Part shown: piece after piece, positions 49,734 through 59,558 of the stretch
Position numbering within the stretch: the stretch's first letter is position 1
Layout of the letters: each line of letters begins with the position of its first letter
Assembly: GCA_964545715.1 (NCBI GenBank)
Contig: CAZJHX010000051.1
Location: 1 to 64,000 of the forward strand
Length of the DNA stretch: 64,000 nucleotides
Source of the DNA: CAZJHX01 sp964545715
Lineage (GTDB): Bacteria > Myxococcota_A > UBA9042 > GCA-2863065
Direction of reading: 5' to 3'
Made by a program: the position numbers and the translations under genes
The notes under the pieces: model-generated
Database searches by the model: none
Seen by the model: only the letters and a program-made list of their open reading frames with translations
Told to the model about the DNA's origin: nothing

Positions 49734-50107
49734 ACCCCCTACTGCGGCGTATTAGAGTATTCTGCTGAAACGAGCCTCCTTAGTCGCGGCGCCGGCCTCG
49801 TCATGCTGACAAGCCGGGCAGCATCGGCTGGTACCGGGTCGAGACGCGTCGGCCCTTCTTGGCCCGAGCCTCGACAGCAGAAAGCGGTTGTGGTCCAGCA
49901 TTCGCGCAGCTGACCGCCGCCGGCACAGCACAAGGCCACCCTCGCCAACATCCGAGCGCGCGTGGACCGGCTGCGCGAGGTCCCGTGTCGCCTAATCCCT
50001 ACTGCGGCGTATTAGAATAATCTGCTGAAACGAGCCTCCTTTAGTCGCGGCGCCGGCCTCGTCATGCTGACAAGCCGGGCAGCATCGGCTGGTACCGGGT
50101 CGAGACG
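49661..50107. repeat. Tandem duplication of fibre-gene end and transposase end
   Basis: Two 186-base copies, 49661-49846 and 49922-50107, share the 3' end of the fibre gene, the spacer (actgcggcgtattaga, then ctgctgaaacgagcctcc) and the first part of the transposase 3' end (reads aagccgggcagcatcgg, then taccgggtcgagacg). The piece between them, 49847-49921, matches 50155-50229 inside the transposase gene (gacagcagaaagcggttgtgg). The left transposase copy has lost about 47 bases. This accounts for the 49734-50061 interval, which holds no intact gene. Confidence 0.8.
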
Positions 50108-50694
50108 GTCTCGAACGCGACCCGCTCGGTCATCATCCTGCTTAGCAGACGTAAGCGCGTGGGCCCTCTCGGGCCCAGCGTCGACAGCAGAAAGCGGTTG
50201 TGGTCCAACATCGCGTAGCTGACCGCCGCAAACCGGTCCACGGCGCCGCGGCGGACCAGCCCAGCGGTCGCCGCATTGCGCAACACGTAGTTGATCATGT
50301 GGAACCCCTGGCGAACCGACCGACCCACGCCGGAGTAGAATCGCTCAGCGAAGACCGACCCCCTCTCGATGCCCCAGGCCTTCTTCAGGGCGCGGGCCAG
50401 CTGGCTGAACACGTATCGCATTGCGTCGCCCAACGCGCGCCGCGACTCTGGGATGCAGATGAGGTGGATGTGGTCCGTCATCGACACAACAGCCACGGTC
50501 CGCAACCCGCGAGGCACGGCCGCGTGGAGCAACTCGAAGAGTCGCTCGCGAATCCACCCCTGCCGCAGGGACGGTAGGCCTGCCACCAGCTTTTGCGTGA
50601 TGTGCATCGGCCGGCAGGTCGACACATCACGCTTGTGGTGCATCAGCCGCCCGGTCTTTCGACTACGTTTCACATCGGCACAATAGCTGAACAA
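50062..50694 (-). mobile_element. RAYT-type (Y1_Tnp/HUH) transposase gene
   Basis: A 210-residue REP-associated tyrosine transposase-like protein. The HUH motif is seen as TDHIHLICIPES, and the C-terminal helix reads INYVLRNAATAGLVRRG, typical of Y1 transposases (Tyr in NYVLRN). These nick single-stranded DNA at palindromic repeats. The exact start is uncertain; 50694 is the most upstream ATG. A decayed 3' copy lies immediately to the left. Confidence 0.78.
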
Positions 50695-50770
50695 ACGAAC
50701 AGGTCAAGCGGTAATTGGCAAATAATTGCGCATTGCTACAGGGTCTCTGAGGCGCCGCGTAAGACGGATG

Positions 50771-50890
50771 GCCAGCGACCATAGCCCCCCTCCCGAGCAT
50801 CGGCCGAAGAGGCCGTTGCGAGTGCGAGGGCATAGCCCCACTTGGCCGTACGAAGCCCCGGTCCGGACCGGATGGAAGGTGTTGCCGGCC
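50771..50890. repeat. 120-bp direct repeat, copy A
   Basis: Near-identical to 50970-51089 (offset 199 bases). Shared core: ccagcgaccat, then ctcccgagcatcggccgaag, gcgagg-catag-cccacttgg and tacgaagccccggtc. Copy A ends in the perfect palindrome ccggtccggaccgg. No coding; it may be a substrate for the neighbouring RAYT or part of an older repeat family. Confidence 0.6.
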
Positions 50891-50969
50891 GTTTGGAAGT
50901 AGGCGTGGTCCGGTGGCGGGTGTCGGGCGGCTGCAGTCCATCGAACGCACGGCCGCCACGGCCGAGATG

Positions 50970-51089
50970 CCCAGCGACCATGTCCCCCCTCCCGAGCATC
51001 GGCCGAAGAGGCTGTTGCGAGTCCGAGGGCATAGTCCCACTTGGCCTTACGAAGCCCCGGTCGGGACCGGACGGAGGGTGCCGCGGGCC
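50970..51089. repeat. 120-bp direct repeat, copy B
   Basis: Second copy of the repeat at 50771-50890, with scattered substitutions, including loss of palindrome perfection (ccggtcgggaccgg). It directly precedes the truncated outer-membrane protein gene and may mark the point where its 5' part was lost. The 80 bases between copies A and B hold no gene. Confidence 0.6.
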
Positions 51090-51189
51090 ACGCCGGCATG
51101 TCTGGAGCCTGAGCGCCGGCGCCACGGTGGCTCCCCTGGGCGGCGTGAAGGTTTTCGGGGACCGCGGCCCCCGGGGCAGGCACTCCCCA

Positions 51190-51629
51190 CCGGCGGCCAG
51201 CTGGCCGTGCACCGTTGGCTGCATCCGTGGTTTGCCGCGGGCCTGGCCATCAACTCGCGGGTCCTGCTGACCGTTCCCAAGTCGCATAACCCCGCACACA
51301 TGTACGCCGTGGCCTTGACCGCGGTCGGGCGTGTCGGACTGGGAGACTGGCAGCATGTGGCGCTGTACGCTGACCTGAGCGCCGGGTTTCAGCACATCTG
51401 GCGTCCCGGGGTGGATCAGTGGCACGCCACGTTCAGCAGCAACGGGATCATCGGTCAACTCGACCTGGTCGTACACTTTCGGGCGTCCGCCTCATCCGCC
51501 ATCGTGGCAGCGGCAGGTGTGTTCACGGGACTGGGCGGCGCTCATCAGAACTGTGGATACGTTGACGACGACACGACAAGCTCGATCGGGCTACCGGAGC
51601 TGAAGCTGGGTTACTCGTACCCGTTCTGA
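51190..51629 (+). pseudogene. 3' remnant of an outer-membrane beta-barrel protein gene
   Basis: From about 51190 a frame of good coding character begins abruptly without start codon or signal peptide (LAVHRWLHPWFAAGLAI, MYAVALTAVGRVGLG, DLVVHFRASASSAIVAAAG). It alternates hydrophobic and polar residues and ends LGYSYPF, the terminal Phe typical of beta-barrels. The open frame continues upstream only through the repeat DNA, so the 5' half is missing. Parent family not recognised. Confidence 0.6.
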
Positions 51630-51952
51630 GTCTGACGCTCTATCCCGCTTCATTTGGCGCCTTCGTGAGCCCAAAACGGCTCATAAACGGCCTACATGAA
51701 TCATGTGAGGCTTTTGTGACCCCCTTCAGGGCGAGGGACTCGGGGTCGCCAGCCGCGGAGCGTCGTACTGTGGTGAGGACGCGTTGACCACGAAGCTGGT
51801 GTCGTTCCTATCGATCGGGCGATCGGGCGGCAGTCCAGCAGAAAGGCCGTCGAGTGGCTCGGTGTTTCAGTTCGCGGCGTATAATTAGTTTACAGATGTG
51901 TCATTTCTGGTCGGTCGGCGTTTGGGGGGCCGGCGCAGTGCCGCGTTTAGTG
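51630..51952. other. Intergenic region, no gene seen
   Basis: No open frame with coding character and no RNA gene recognised. It carries a TATAAT box at 51880-51885, unusual in DNA this GC-rich, but no convincing -35 partner at the right distance. Confidence 0.5.
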
Positions 51953-51968
51953 TGGCCCGCATCTTGCT
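51953..51968 (+). promoter_or_regulatory. Sigma-54-type promoter candidate for the alpha-2-macroglobulin gene
   Basis: TGGCCC-GCATC-TTGCT matches the -24/-12 consensus (TGGCAC-N5-TTGCW) with one change, and the GG and GC pairs are ten bases apart as required. A start about 12 bases further would leave a leader of roughly 28 bases before the ATG at 52008. The TATAAT at 51880 is an alternative. Confidence 0.45.
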
Positions 51969-52007
51969 GCACACGCCGACGGCTCAGACGTGAAAACGGA
52001 GATGGAC

Positions 52008-55000
52008 ATGAAGAGATTGAGCCTGGCCTTAGTAGCCGGGATGGTGGCAGCCGTGGTTACGGCCGGTTGCGCCGATGAGGATGTGTCGCCGCCTGGAACC
52101 GGCGACAACATCGATGAAGAGGTAGCGGGTCCGGTATTTGACGAGAAGCGCATCTATGCGGCCTTGTCTGACGACGGGGCTACCCTGGAGATCGACTTGG
52201 GGAACCCCGGCGCGTCGATCATTGACGGCACGTTCAGCGTGGTCCTGCGGGACCTCAAGGGCAACGCGCTGGGTCAAGCGAGCGCGCCCTTCTCGTACGG
52301 CGCCAACGGCACCCGCCTCGCGGTCCCGCTGGATGGACTGCCGCACGGGCTGAGTCAGGCAGACCTTGTTGAGTATGTCCTGCACTACGACGTGGTGTGG
52401 ACGGGCGGAGCCAGCCGTGGTCGTCGCAGTCTCTATGACGCGGTGCCCAAGCTGGAGGTGCTGCTGGTCACCGAGAGCGAGGTCGAGGTCGAGCGTGGGG
52501 GGCACTTCACGCTCTTCGTCTTGGATCCGGCCACCGGCAAGCCGATCGTCGGCGCCGATGTCAACGTCAAGCTCGAGACCGAGGACGGCGGCTCTGAACT
52601 GAATGAAACCGCGGTTGCCGAGCTGAAGACAGATGCCAACGGCAACGCCAACGGCGCCATCGACGTGCCCGAGGGCTCCAAGGGCGCGGGCACGCTGAAA
52701 GTGACCGTCACCCGTGACGGCGCTGTGGACGCGTCTGAGATCGCCGTGCAGATCGTGCGCGACCAGAAGATCCTGATGACCACAGACAAGCCGATGTACC
52801 AGCCCGGGCAGACGATTCACCTGCGCGCGCTGGCGCTGCATGCCGGCGACAAGCGGCCTGAGGCCAAGCAGGAGCTGATCTTTGAGATCGAGGACAGCAA
52901 GGGCAACAAGCTGGCCAAAGAGCTGCGCACGACCGACGAGTTCGGCATCGCGCACGCCGAGATCAAGCTGGCCAAAGAGCTGAACATGGGCAAGTGGACG
53001 CTGCGCGCCATTCTGGGTGAGACCATCACCGAGAAGAACGTCACGGTGGACCGCTACACGCTGCCCAAGTTCAAGACCACGGTGTCGCTGGACGAGGTCT
53101 GGTACGCGCCGGGTCAGAGCGTCAAAGTCTCGGGTGAGGCCAAGTACTTCTTCGGCAAGCCCGTCGCCGGCGGCGAGGTCAAGGTCGTGGCGTCCACGTT
53201 TGATATCGACTTCACGCCGTTTGCCGACCTGACGACGACGACCAACGACGAGGGCCTGTTCTCGGTTGACCTCAATGTGCCCAGCCACGTGGTGGGTTTG
53301 GCGCTGGAGCAGGGCAAGGGCGCGCTGAAGATCGACGTCACGGTCACCGACCTGGCGGGCCAGACGCAGAGCACGACGCGGTCCGCGCCGGTCGCTGAGG
53401 GCGGCATTACGGTCGCGCTGGTGCCCGAGAGCGGCACGCTGGCGGCCGGCCTGGCCAACGAGGTCTTTGTGGTGACGTCCGACCCGATGGGCAACCCCCT
53501 GGCGGCCGACGTGACGATCACGCATGAGGGTACTGAGCTTGCCGCGCTGACGACCAGCGAGGCGGGCCTGGCCAAGTTCACGCTTACACCCGCGGGTAAG
53601 AGCACCGAGCTGGAGGTCATCGCGACCGCCGGCGAGGAGAGCGTCACGGCCAAGCGGACGCTGACCGCCGGCGAGGACACCGCCGCCATCCTGCTGCGCA
53701 CCGATCAGTCGGTCTACGCGGTGGGCGACACGGTCAACGTGTCCGTGCTGGTGGGCGAGGCCAGGGATCGCGTCTATCTGGACGTGGTGCACCGCGGCCG
53801 CACCGTGACCATGCAGGCCATCGAGGTCGCTGACGGCAAAGCCGGATACGCGTTTGACCTGGATCCCTCGGTCGAAGGCGACCTGCTGCTGTCGATCTTC
53901 TACATCACCGACAAAGGCACGCTGGTTCGCGACCAGAAGGTGCTGTTTGTGCAAGCGGCCAACGAGCTGACGATCAACATGTCGGCGACCAAAGACAGCT
54001 ACCTGCCGGGCGAGAACGCGACCCTGAACATCGAGGTTGCGGACCTGGACGGCAAGGGCGTGCCGTCGGCCGTGGGCGTGCAGATCGTCGACGAGGCGGT
54101 TTTCGCGCTGCAGGAGGTCCAGCCGGGCCTGCTGAAGGTTTTCTTTGAGCTGGCGCGCGAGCTCGCAGAGCCGCAGGTCAACATCGTGAACCACGCGTAC
54201 AGCGCGACAGGCGTTGTGCAGGAAGACATGCCGGCCAGCTCGCCGGTGCTTCAGGACCGCGCGCGGGTGGCCTTTGCGTCGCTCAGCGATGTCGCCGTGC
54301 ACAGCGTACAGCACGACTCCTACAAAACCACCGTAGCCGAGATGCTCGTGGTGCTGCAGCCGTACGTGGACTCCGAGAAGGAGCGCCTCACCGGCGACCT
54401 GCGCACCATGGCGGACGCAGGCGTGCTGACCTGGGAGAACGTGGAGCTGTTGCTGGCGGCGGAGCTCGTGGGTCAGCGCGACCTGTGGAACCGCCCCTAC
54501 GACGTCCAGATCGACAGCGAGGCGCAAAACGTCAGCGTCGTGTCGTCCGGTCCCGATGAGCGGATGGGCACGCTGGACGACATGGTCATCTCGATGACCT
54601 ACTGGGAGTTCGTCTACGGGCACCAGATGATGCCCGGCGGCGGTGGCGGCGACTGGGACGAGGACGGCCCGCGCGACATGGCTGCGATGGCCGACGGCGA
54701 GGCGCCCCCGATGGCTCCCGAAGCCAACGAGAAGTCGGGCGGCGGCAGCGACATCAAGGTGCGCTCCTACTTCCCCGAGACCCTGTTTGTGCACCCGGCG
54801 ATCATTACGGACGCCGACGGCAAGGCCTCGATCAACGTGGACATGGCCGACTCGATCACGCAGTGGCGCATGACGGGCCTGGCCTCCTCGGCGGGCGGCC
54901 TGCTGGGCAGCGGAACGGCCGGCATCACGGTCTTCCAGGACTTCTTTGTCGACATCAACTTTCCGGTGTCGATCACGCGCAACGACCAGTTCAGCGTCCC

Positions 55001-56879
55001 CGTGGCGCTGTACAACTACCTCGATGAGGTCCAGGTCGTGAACCTGACCGTCGAGGCGGCCGAGTGGGTCGAGGTAACCGGCGGCTCGTCGCAGACCGTG
55101 ACGCTGCAGCCCGGTCAGGTGACGGGGCTCTCCTTCGACATCCGCGCGCTGAACGTCGGCGTGCACGGGCTGACGATTACGGCCCAGGGCAACGCCATGA
55201 GCGACGCCGTCAAGCGCACCGTGGATGTGCGACCGGACGGCAAGGCTTTCGAGACGACCGCCTCGGCGCGGTTCCCCTCGGATCAGGACGGCACGGCGCC
55301 GTCGGTCACCATCAAGAAGAAGTTCAACGTGCCCGAGGGCAACATCGATGACTCGCAGAAGCTTGTCGTGAAGGTCTATCCCGGTTTTCTCTCGCAGGTA
55401 GTGGAAGGTATGGACTCGATGCTCCGCCTTCCGGGTGGGTGAATGGAGCAAACCACGTCGTCGGCGTGGCCAAACGTTCTTGTCACTGACTACATGATCA
55501 CAACCGGAAACATTGACCCCGAGATCGAGATCAAGGCGCGCGAGTACATCGCCCTTGGCTACCAGCACCTCGTCACCTTCGAGTGCGCTTCGGGCGGCTT
55601 CAACTGGTGGCAGGGCGATGATCCCGGCAACGCGATTCTCAGCGCCATGGCCGTGATGATGTTCACGGACACCGCCAAGGTCGGCTTTGTGGAAGACGCC
55701 CTTATTGAGCGCACCTCGGTGTACCTCGCCAACGCTCAGCAGTCGGACGGCAGCTGGACCGAGGAGAAGCACCTGCACTCGGGCAACGAGAACCTGGGCG
55801 CGGGCTCGATGCGGGCCACAGCCTACATCGCGTGGGCTCTCAAGCACGCCGATCGGCAGCCGGGCGTAGTGTCCAAGGCCATCGCGCACATCAAGTCCGA
55901 GATCGCGGGCGAGACGGACGTCTACACGCTGGCGATGGCGGCGATGGCGCTGGCGGTGAACAACCCCAACGACCCGACCGTGACCACCGTGCTGCAGACG
56001 ATTCACGACGCGCGTACCGAGCTGGGCGACCAGGTCTACTGGAAGGGCGAGGCGGCCACGATGGTCGGCGGCGGCGGCAACTCGGCGGAGATCGAGATGA
56101 CGGCGCTGGTGGCCCTGGCGATGATGGAGGCGGGCGCCTACACCAACGACGTGCAGGGTGCGCTGAACTACCTGATCGCCAACAAGGACGCCCAGGGCAA
56201 CTGGGGCTACTCCACGCAGGCCACCGTGCTCGCGCTCAAAGCGCTGCTCGGCTCGCTGTCGGGTGGGGCGCCCAAGACGGACGCGACCGTTGCGGTCAAG
56301 CTCAACGGCGAGATCGTCGCCGAGCGCACCTTCGACGACTTCAACGCGGACGTGCTGTGGCAGGTCGAGCTGTCGGATCAGGCCATCGAGGGCGACAACG
56401 CTGTCGAGCTCGAGTACGAGGGCATCGGCAACCTGATGTACCAGATCAACGGCACCTACTACCTGCCGTGGGACGAGGTCGAGCCGGACAAAACCGGCCC
56501 GCTGGACATCCAGGTCGAGTACGACAAGACCCAGCTGAGCGTGGACGACACGATTCATGTGACGGTGACTGTCAGTAACTCTGACCCCGACTCCAAGAGC
56601 ATGATCATGGCCGAGCTGGGGCTGCCGCCGGGCTTCGATCTGGACACCACCGAGCTGCAGCAGCTGCAGCAGCAGGGCGTGGTCTCCAAGATCGAGAAGA
56701 CGGCCATGCAGCTGCTGGTCTACATCGACAACGTGTCTCCCGAGGCCCCGCTGGTCTTCGGGTATGACCTGACCGCCCAGTATCCGTTGGAGGCCAGCGC
56801 GCCGAAGTCGGAGACCTATTTCTACTACAACAAGACCCTCCGCTCTGAGGCGGGTCCTGTGACCGTTTTTGTCGAATGA
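52008..56879 (+). CDS. Alpha-2-macroglobulin lipoprotein with in-frame UGA (probable selenocysteine) at the thioester Cys
   Basis: A 1623-residue bacterial alpha-2-macroglobulin read through TGA 55440-55442 (residue 1145). ATG 52008 follows GGAG by six bases and begins MKRLSLALVAGMVAAVVTAGC, a lipoprotein signal. Macroglobulin repeats come first (TDKPMYQPGQTIHLRALAL at about 260), then a flexible Gly/Asp/Met-rich bait-like stretch (about 876-915), and the A2M domain (RSYFPETLFVHPAI, DSITQWRMTGLASS). Just before the TGA is LRLPGG and just after it MEQTTSSAWPNVLVTDY, the exact surroundings of the thioester motif (GCxEQ). The alpha/alpha-toroid thioester domain and a C-terminal macroglobulin domain follow without frame change. 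The family traps proteases and acylates targets by its thioester; here a selenoester is inferred. The alternative is a nonsense mutation at that one codon. Confidence 0.85.
55453..55469 (+). promoter_or_regulatory. Bacterial SECIS-like stem-loop after the UGA
   Basis: CCACGTC and GGCGTGG pair as a 7-bp stem (one T-G wobble) around the loop GTC. The stem begins 10 bases after the TGA at 55440-55442 and the loop begins 17 bases after it. A bacterial SECIS needs an apical loop at about 16-37 bases with G among its first two loop bases; both hold. It lies within the coding sequence, as bacterial SECIS elements do. Confidence 0.65.
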
Positions 56880-56907
56880 CAGGTGCGCTTCAGCGCGCCT
56901 GTCATTC
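56874..56907 (+). terminator. 15-bp hairpin at the end of the alpha-2-macroglobulin gene
   Basis: GAATGACAGGTGCGC and GCGCGCCTGTCATTC pair over 15 bp with one G-T wobble and a four-base loop. The stop codon of the A2M gene lies in the left arm. There is no T-tract, so it may stabilise the 3' end or be a weak terminator before the next lipoprotein gene. Confidence 0.6.
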
Positions 56908-56962
56908 GGGCGGATGGGTTGGGCCGCCGGTCGAGCGCAGCGAGACCGGCGGGGCGGTGAGG

Positions 56963-58171
56963 ATGAGAGCCCTGGTTTTGGCCGGGGCGCTCTCGGTCGT
57001 CTTTCTCCCCGCTTGTGAGTCGTCTTCGGGCGACCTGAGCGGGGAGGCGGGCGGTCCCGATGCGTCCATCCAGCACACCAGCCCGCAGCCGGATCCGCCG
57101 GTGGTCGAGCCGGTGCTGGAGGTGGCTGTCACGGCCACCGCCGTCGATGAGCTGTTTCCCAGCATCGGGCAGGGCGGCATCGCGTTTCTGCGGCCGCGCG
57201 TCGACACCACCGAGTTCGGTGACATGGCCCAGGTGCCCGACTGCATGGCGTGTCCGTTTTGCGGCGGCTGCTTCTGGCAGATCGTCCATCACGATCCCGA
57301 CACCGGCGACGAAGAGGTGCTCTACGAGGACCACATGATCGAGTCGCCGCCCAAGGTCAGCGGCAACAACGTGGTCTGGGTGCGTCGCAACTCGGGCTAT
57401 AGCGTCATCATGGTTCACGACCTGCTCACCGGCAAAACGACCGAGCGCGAGGCCCCCGGCTTTTCGTGGCTGAGCACGACGCCGGAGCTGCGGGGCGCAA
57501 CCCTGTACTGGTACGGCTATCTGCAGGGCGCCGGCAACAGCGGCTTGATCGCCAGCGACGTCCAGACCGGCCAGACCGAGCTGATGTTTGTGGCCAACAT
57601 GTGGGAGCCGGGCTTCGACGCGCTGTCGGGCGCCTTCCAGCACTACAGCCGCACGGCCCCGTTCGCCATGGACGACACCCGCGCGGTCTGGGCCCAATGG
57701 CACGGCGAGGGCGTCAAGCTGATGACCTGGTCGCTGTCAGGCGGCGCCCCGAAGATGCTGGCCAGGGACTCGGGCTGGAACTTCGTCCACCCGGCCGTGA
57801 GCGCGGATGCGGTCGCGTGGAAGGCCTATCCGTATGACGAAGGCTGCCACAACTACACCTGCGATATGACCCTGCGAATGACGACAGGCAATGGCATCAC
57901 AGAAGGCGAGCTGTTCTCTGAAGAGGCTCGCCCGACCCGCTACGCACGCATGGCGCTGAGCGCGTCCGAGCTGTTGTGGCTGGACTACCGCGAGGGCCCG
58001 TACATGGTCTACGCCCGCGACCTCTCCGACCCCAGCGGTGAAGAGCGCCGCATCTCGACCGAGGACGCCGTCCTCAGCGCCAAGGCCCCTCCGATGGTCT
58101 ATGGCGACACGATGGTCTGGATGGACCGTCGCAACGATAACTGGGACATCTATCAGGCGCCGCTGCGCTGA
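56963..58171 (+). CDS. TolB-like beta-propeller lipoprotein
   Basis: A 402-residue lipoprotein with signal MRALVLAGALSVVFLPAC, started at ATG 56963 (GTG at 56957 is an alternative). Repeats such as KVSGNNVVWVRRNSGYSVIMVHDLLTGK, AMDDTRAVWAQ and MVYGDTMVWMDRRNDNWDIY match TolB/propeller blades of the type found in many secreted deltaproteobacterial proteins. A CMACPFCGGCF cluster adds several cysteines. Follows the A2M gene by 83 bases, beyond its hairpin. Function unknown. Confidence 0.8.
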   Translation: MRALVLAGALSVVFLPACESSSGDLSGEAGGPDASIQHTSPQPDPPVVEPVLEVAVTATAVDELFPSIGQGGIAFLRPRVDTTEFGDMAQVPDCMACPFCGGCFWQIVHHDPDTGDEEVLYEDHMIESPPKVSGNNVVWVRRNSGYSVIMVHDLLTGKTTEREAPGFSWLSTTPELRGATLYWYGYLQGAGNSGLIASDVQTGQTELMFVANMWEPGFDALSGAFQHYSRTAPFAMDDTRAVWAQWHGEGVKLMTWSLSGGAPKMLARDSGWNFVHPAVSADAVAWKAYPYDEGCHNYTCDMTLRMTTGNGITEGELFSEEARPTRYARMALSASELLWLDYREGPYMVYARDLSDPSGEERRISTEDAVLSAKAPPMVYGDTMVWMDRRNDNWDIYQAPLR

Positions 58172-58207
58172 ACTGGCCCTAAATCTAGCGCCATCCGACC
58201 GCGACAC

Positions 58208-59389
58208 GTGCGCGCTGGGCTGCTCACTCTTCTAATTGTTTTAGGTGGTTGTGGCTCATCTCTGTCTCCCGATGACGAGGCGACGCTTCGGACGATGTCG
58301 GTCGGCGCTGCCGAGCTCGTCCTGCCGGCGTCGCCGAGCAATGGGGTGGCGGATGATCCGGCCGCCGCCACCCTGGGCCGCCGGTTTTTCTTTGACCAGG
58401 GATTCAGCCGCGATGGCTCTCTCGCATGCGCGGACTGCCACTCCGCCGACGAAGGCTGGAGCGACGATCGACACGTCTCACTGGGCGTGGACGATGCGGA
58501 GGGCGGGCGCCACTCCATGCCCGTGCGCACGGCGGCGTTGCAGCGCTGGTGGTTCTGGGATGGCCGCGCCGACTCGATGTGGTCTCAGGCCATCGCTGCC
58601 ATGGAGAGCGAGGCCGAGATGGACATGAGTCGCGCGGAGGCCGCCCACCACGTCGCCGCCAACTACGCCGCGGAGTACGAGGCCGTGTTTGGGCCGCTGC
58701 CGGACCTGACCGTCGTCCCCGCCCGAGGCAAGCCCGGCATCGCCGCCTGGGACGCGCTGCCTGACGACGTCAGGGCGGGGGTCGAGCGGGTGTTTTCCAA
58801 CATCGGCAAGGCGCTGGAGGCCTACGAGCGGCGCCTCAACTGCGCGGACACCCGCTTTGACCGCTGGGCGCGGGGCGAGCTGGAGATGACCCGGCGCGAG
58901 CGTGAAGGCGCCCATGACTTCATTCGTGAGCGGTGCATTGGATGCCACTCGGGGCCAAACTTCTCGGACGGAGAGTTTCACAACATCGGCATCGGCTCTA
59001 ACGGCCCCGAGCCGGACCGCGGCCGCGAATCCGGCGTGGAGGAGTTGGCATCCAGCGTATTCAACGCCGCGGGCCCATACTCTGACGATCGTGTCTGGGG
59101 CGCCGGCCGTCTCGAGGCCGCCCAGACCGAGGACGCCAGGTTGGGCGCGTTTCGCACACCGTCGCTGCGCGGCGTGACGCAGAGGACGTCGTTTGGTCAT
59201 CGGGGTGATCGCGCCACGCTGGGCGAGTTTCTCGATCTCTACGATAGGGTCCGGTCGCAGAGCTCCGCGGTCGGCCCACTTGACCCACTCGTGCGCCGTG
59301 TCCATCTGAATCGCAGCCGTGATGTGATCGCTTTTTTGAAAATGCTGGAGTGCCCACCCGTCCCCGCTCAATGGGGCCCCCCGCAATAG
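58208..59389 (+). CDS. Di-heme cytochrome c peroxidase family (MauG/CcpA-like) lipoprotein
   Basis: A 393-residue protein with lipoprotein signal MRAGLLTLLIVLGGC starting at GTG 58208. It has two heme c motifs, CADCH (about residue 75) and CIGCH (about 240), and the family surroundings LGRRFFFDQGFSRDGSLACADCHS and FRTPSLRGVTQRTSFGHRG. It reduces peroxide in the periplasm or, as in MauG relatives, oxidises protein side chains. Expected to need cytochrome c maturation genes elsewhere. Confidence 0.87.
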   Translation: MRAGLLTLLIVLGGCGSSLSPDDEATLRTMSVGAAELVLPASPSNGVADDPAAATLGRRFFFDQGFSRDGSLACADCHSADEGWSDDRHVSLGVDDAEGGRHSMPVRTAALQRWWFWDGRADSMWSQAIAAMESEAEMDMSRAEAAHHVAANYAAEYEAVFGPLPDLTVVPARGKPGIAAWDALPDDVRAGVERVFSNIGKALEAYERRLNCADTRFDRWARGELEMTRREREGAHDFIRERCIGCHSGPNFSDGEFHNIGIGSNGPEPDRGRESGVEELASSVFNAAGPYSDDRVWGAGRLEAAQTEDARLGAFRTPSLRGVTQRTSFGHRGDRATLGEFLDLYDRVRSQSSAVGPLDPLVRRVHLNRSRDVIAFLKMLECPPVPAQWGPPQ

Positions 59390-59505
59390 GGAGCTGCCGC
59401 TGACCTCTGCCGGCGCTCGGCTCTGGGTGACGCGTCATCCGCTTCTTGGAGCAGACCTGCCCCGTGTCGTTGGCTCTTCGTTGCGCAGTCGGTCGATTGG
59501 AGTCG

Positions 59506-59521
59506 TGGCACGGTCGTCGCT
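59506..59521 (+). promoter_or_regulatory. Sigma-54-type promoter candidate
   Basis: TGGCAC-GGTCG-TCGCT fits the -24/-12 consensus except for one base in the -12 element, with GG and GC ten bases apart. It lies 38 bases before the methyltransferase ATG at 59559. Confidence 0.35.
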
Positions 59522-59558
59522 TGTGTTGTTGCGCAAACGAGAAAGTGGAGGATGCGTG

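Noticed and set aside
50736..51476. Minus-strand open frame across the repeats and the gene remnant
   Set aside because: It runs through both repeats and the mirror of the beta-barrel remnant; composition is repeat-driven.
52029..56558. A very long open frame opposite the alpha-2-macroglobulin gene
   Set aside because: Arg/His/Val-rich translation without domains; it is the expected mirror of a high-GC coding strand.
55443..56879. A separate gene starting at the ATG right after the TGA
   Set aside because: The ATG has no ribosome-binding sequence, the protein would start in the middle of the GCxEQ motif, and no signal peptide follows; the domain is incomplete without the upstream part.
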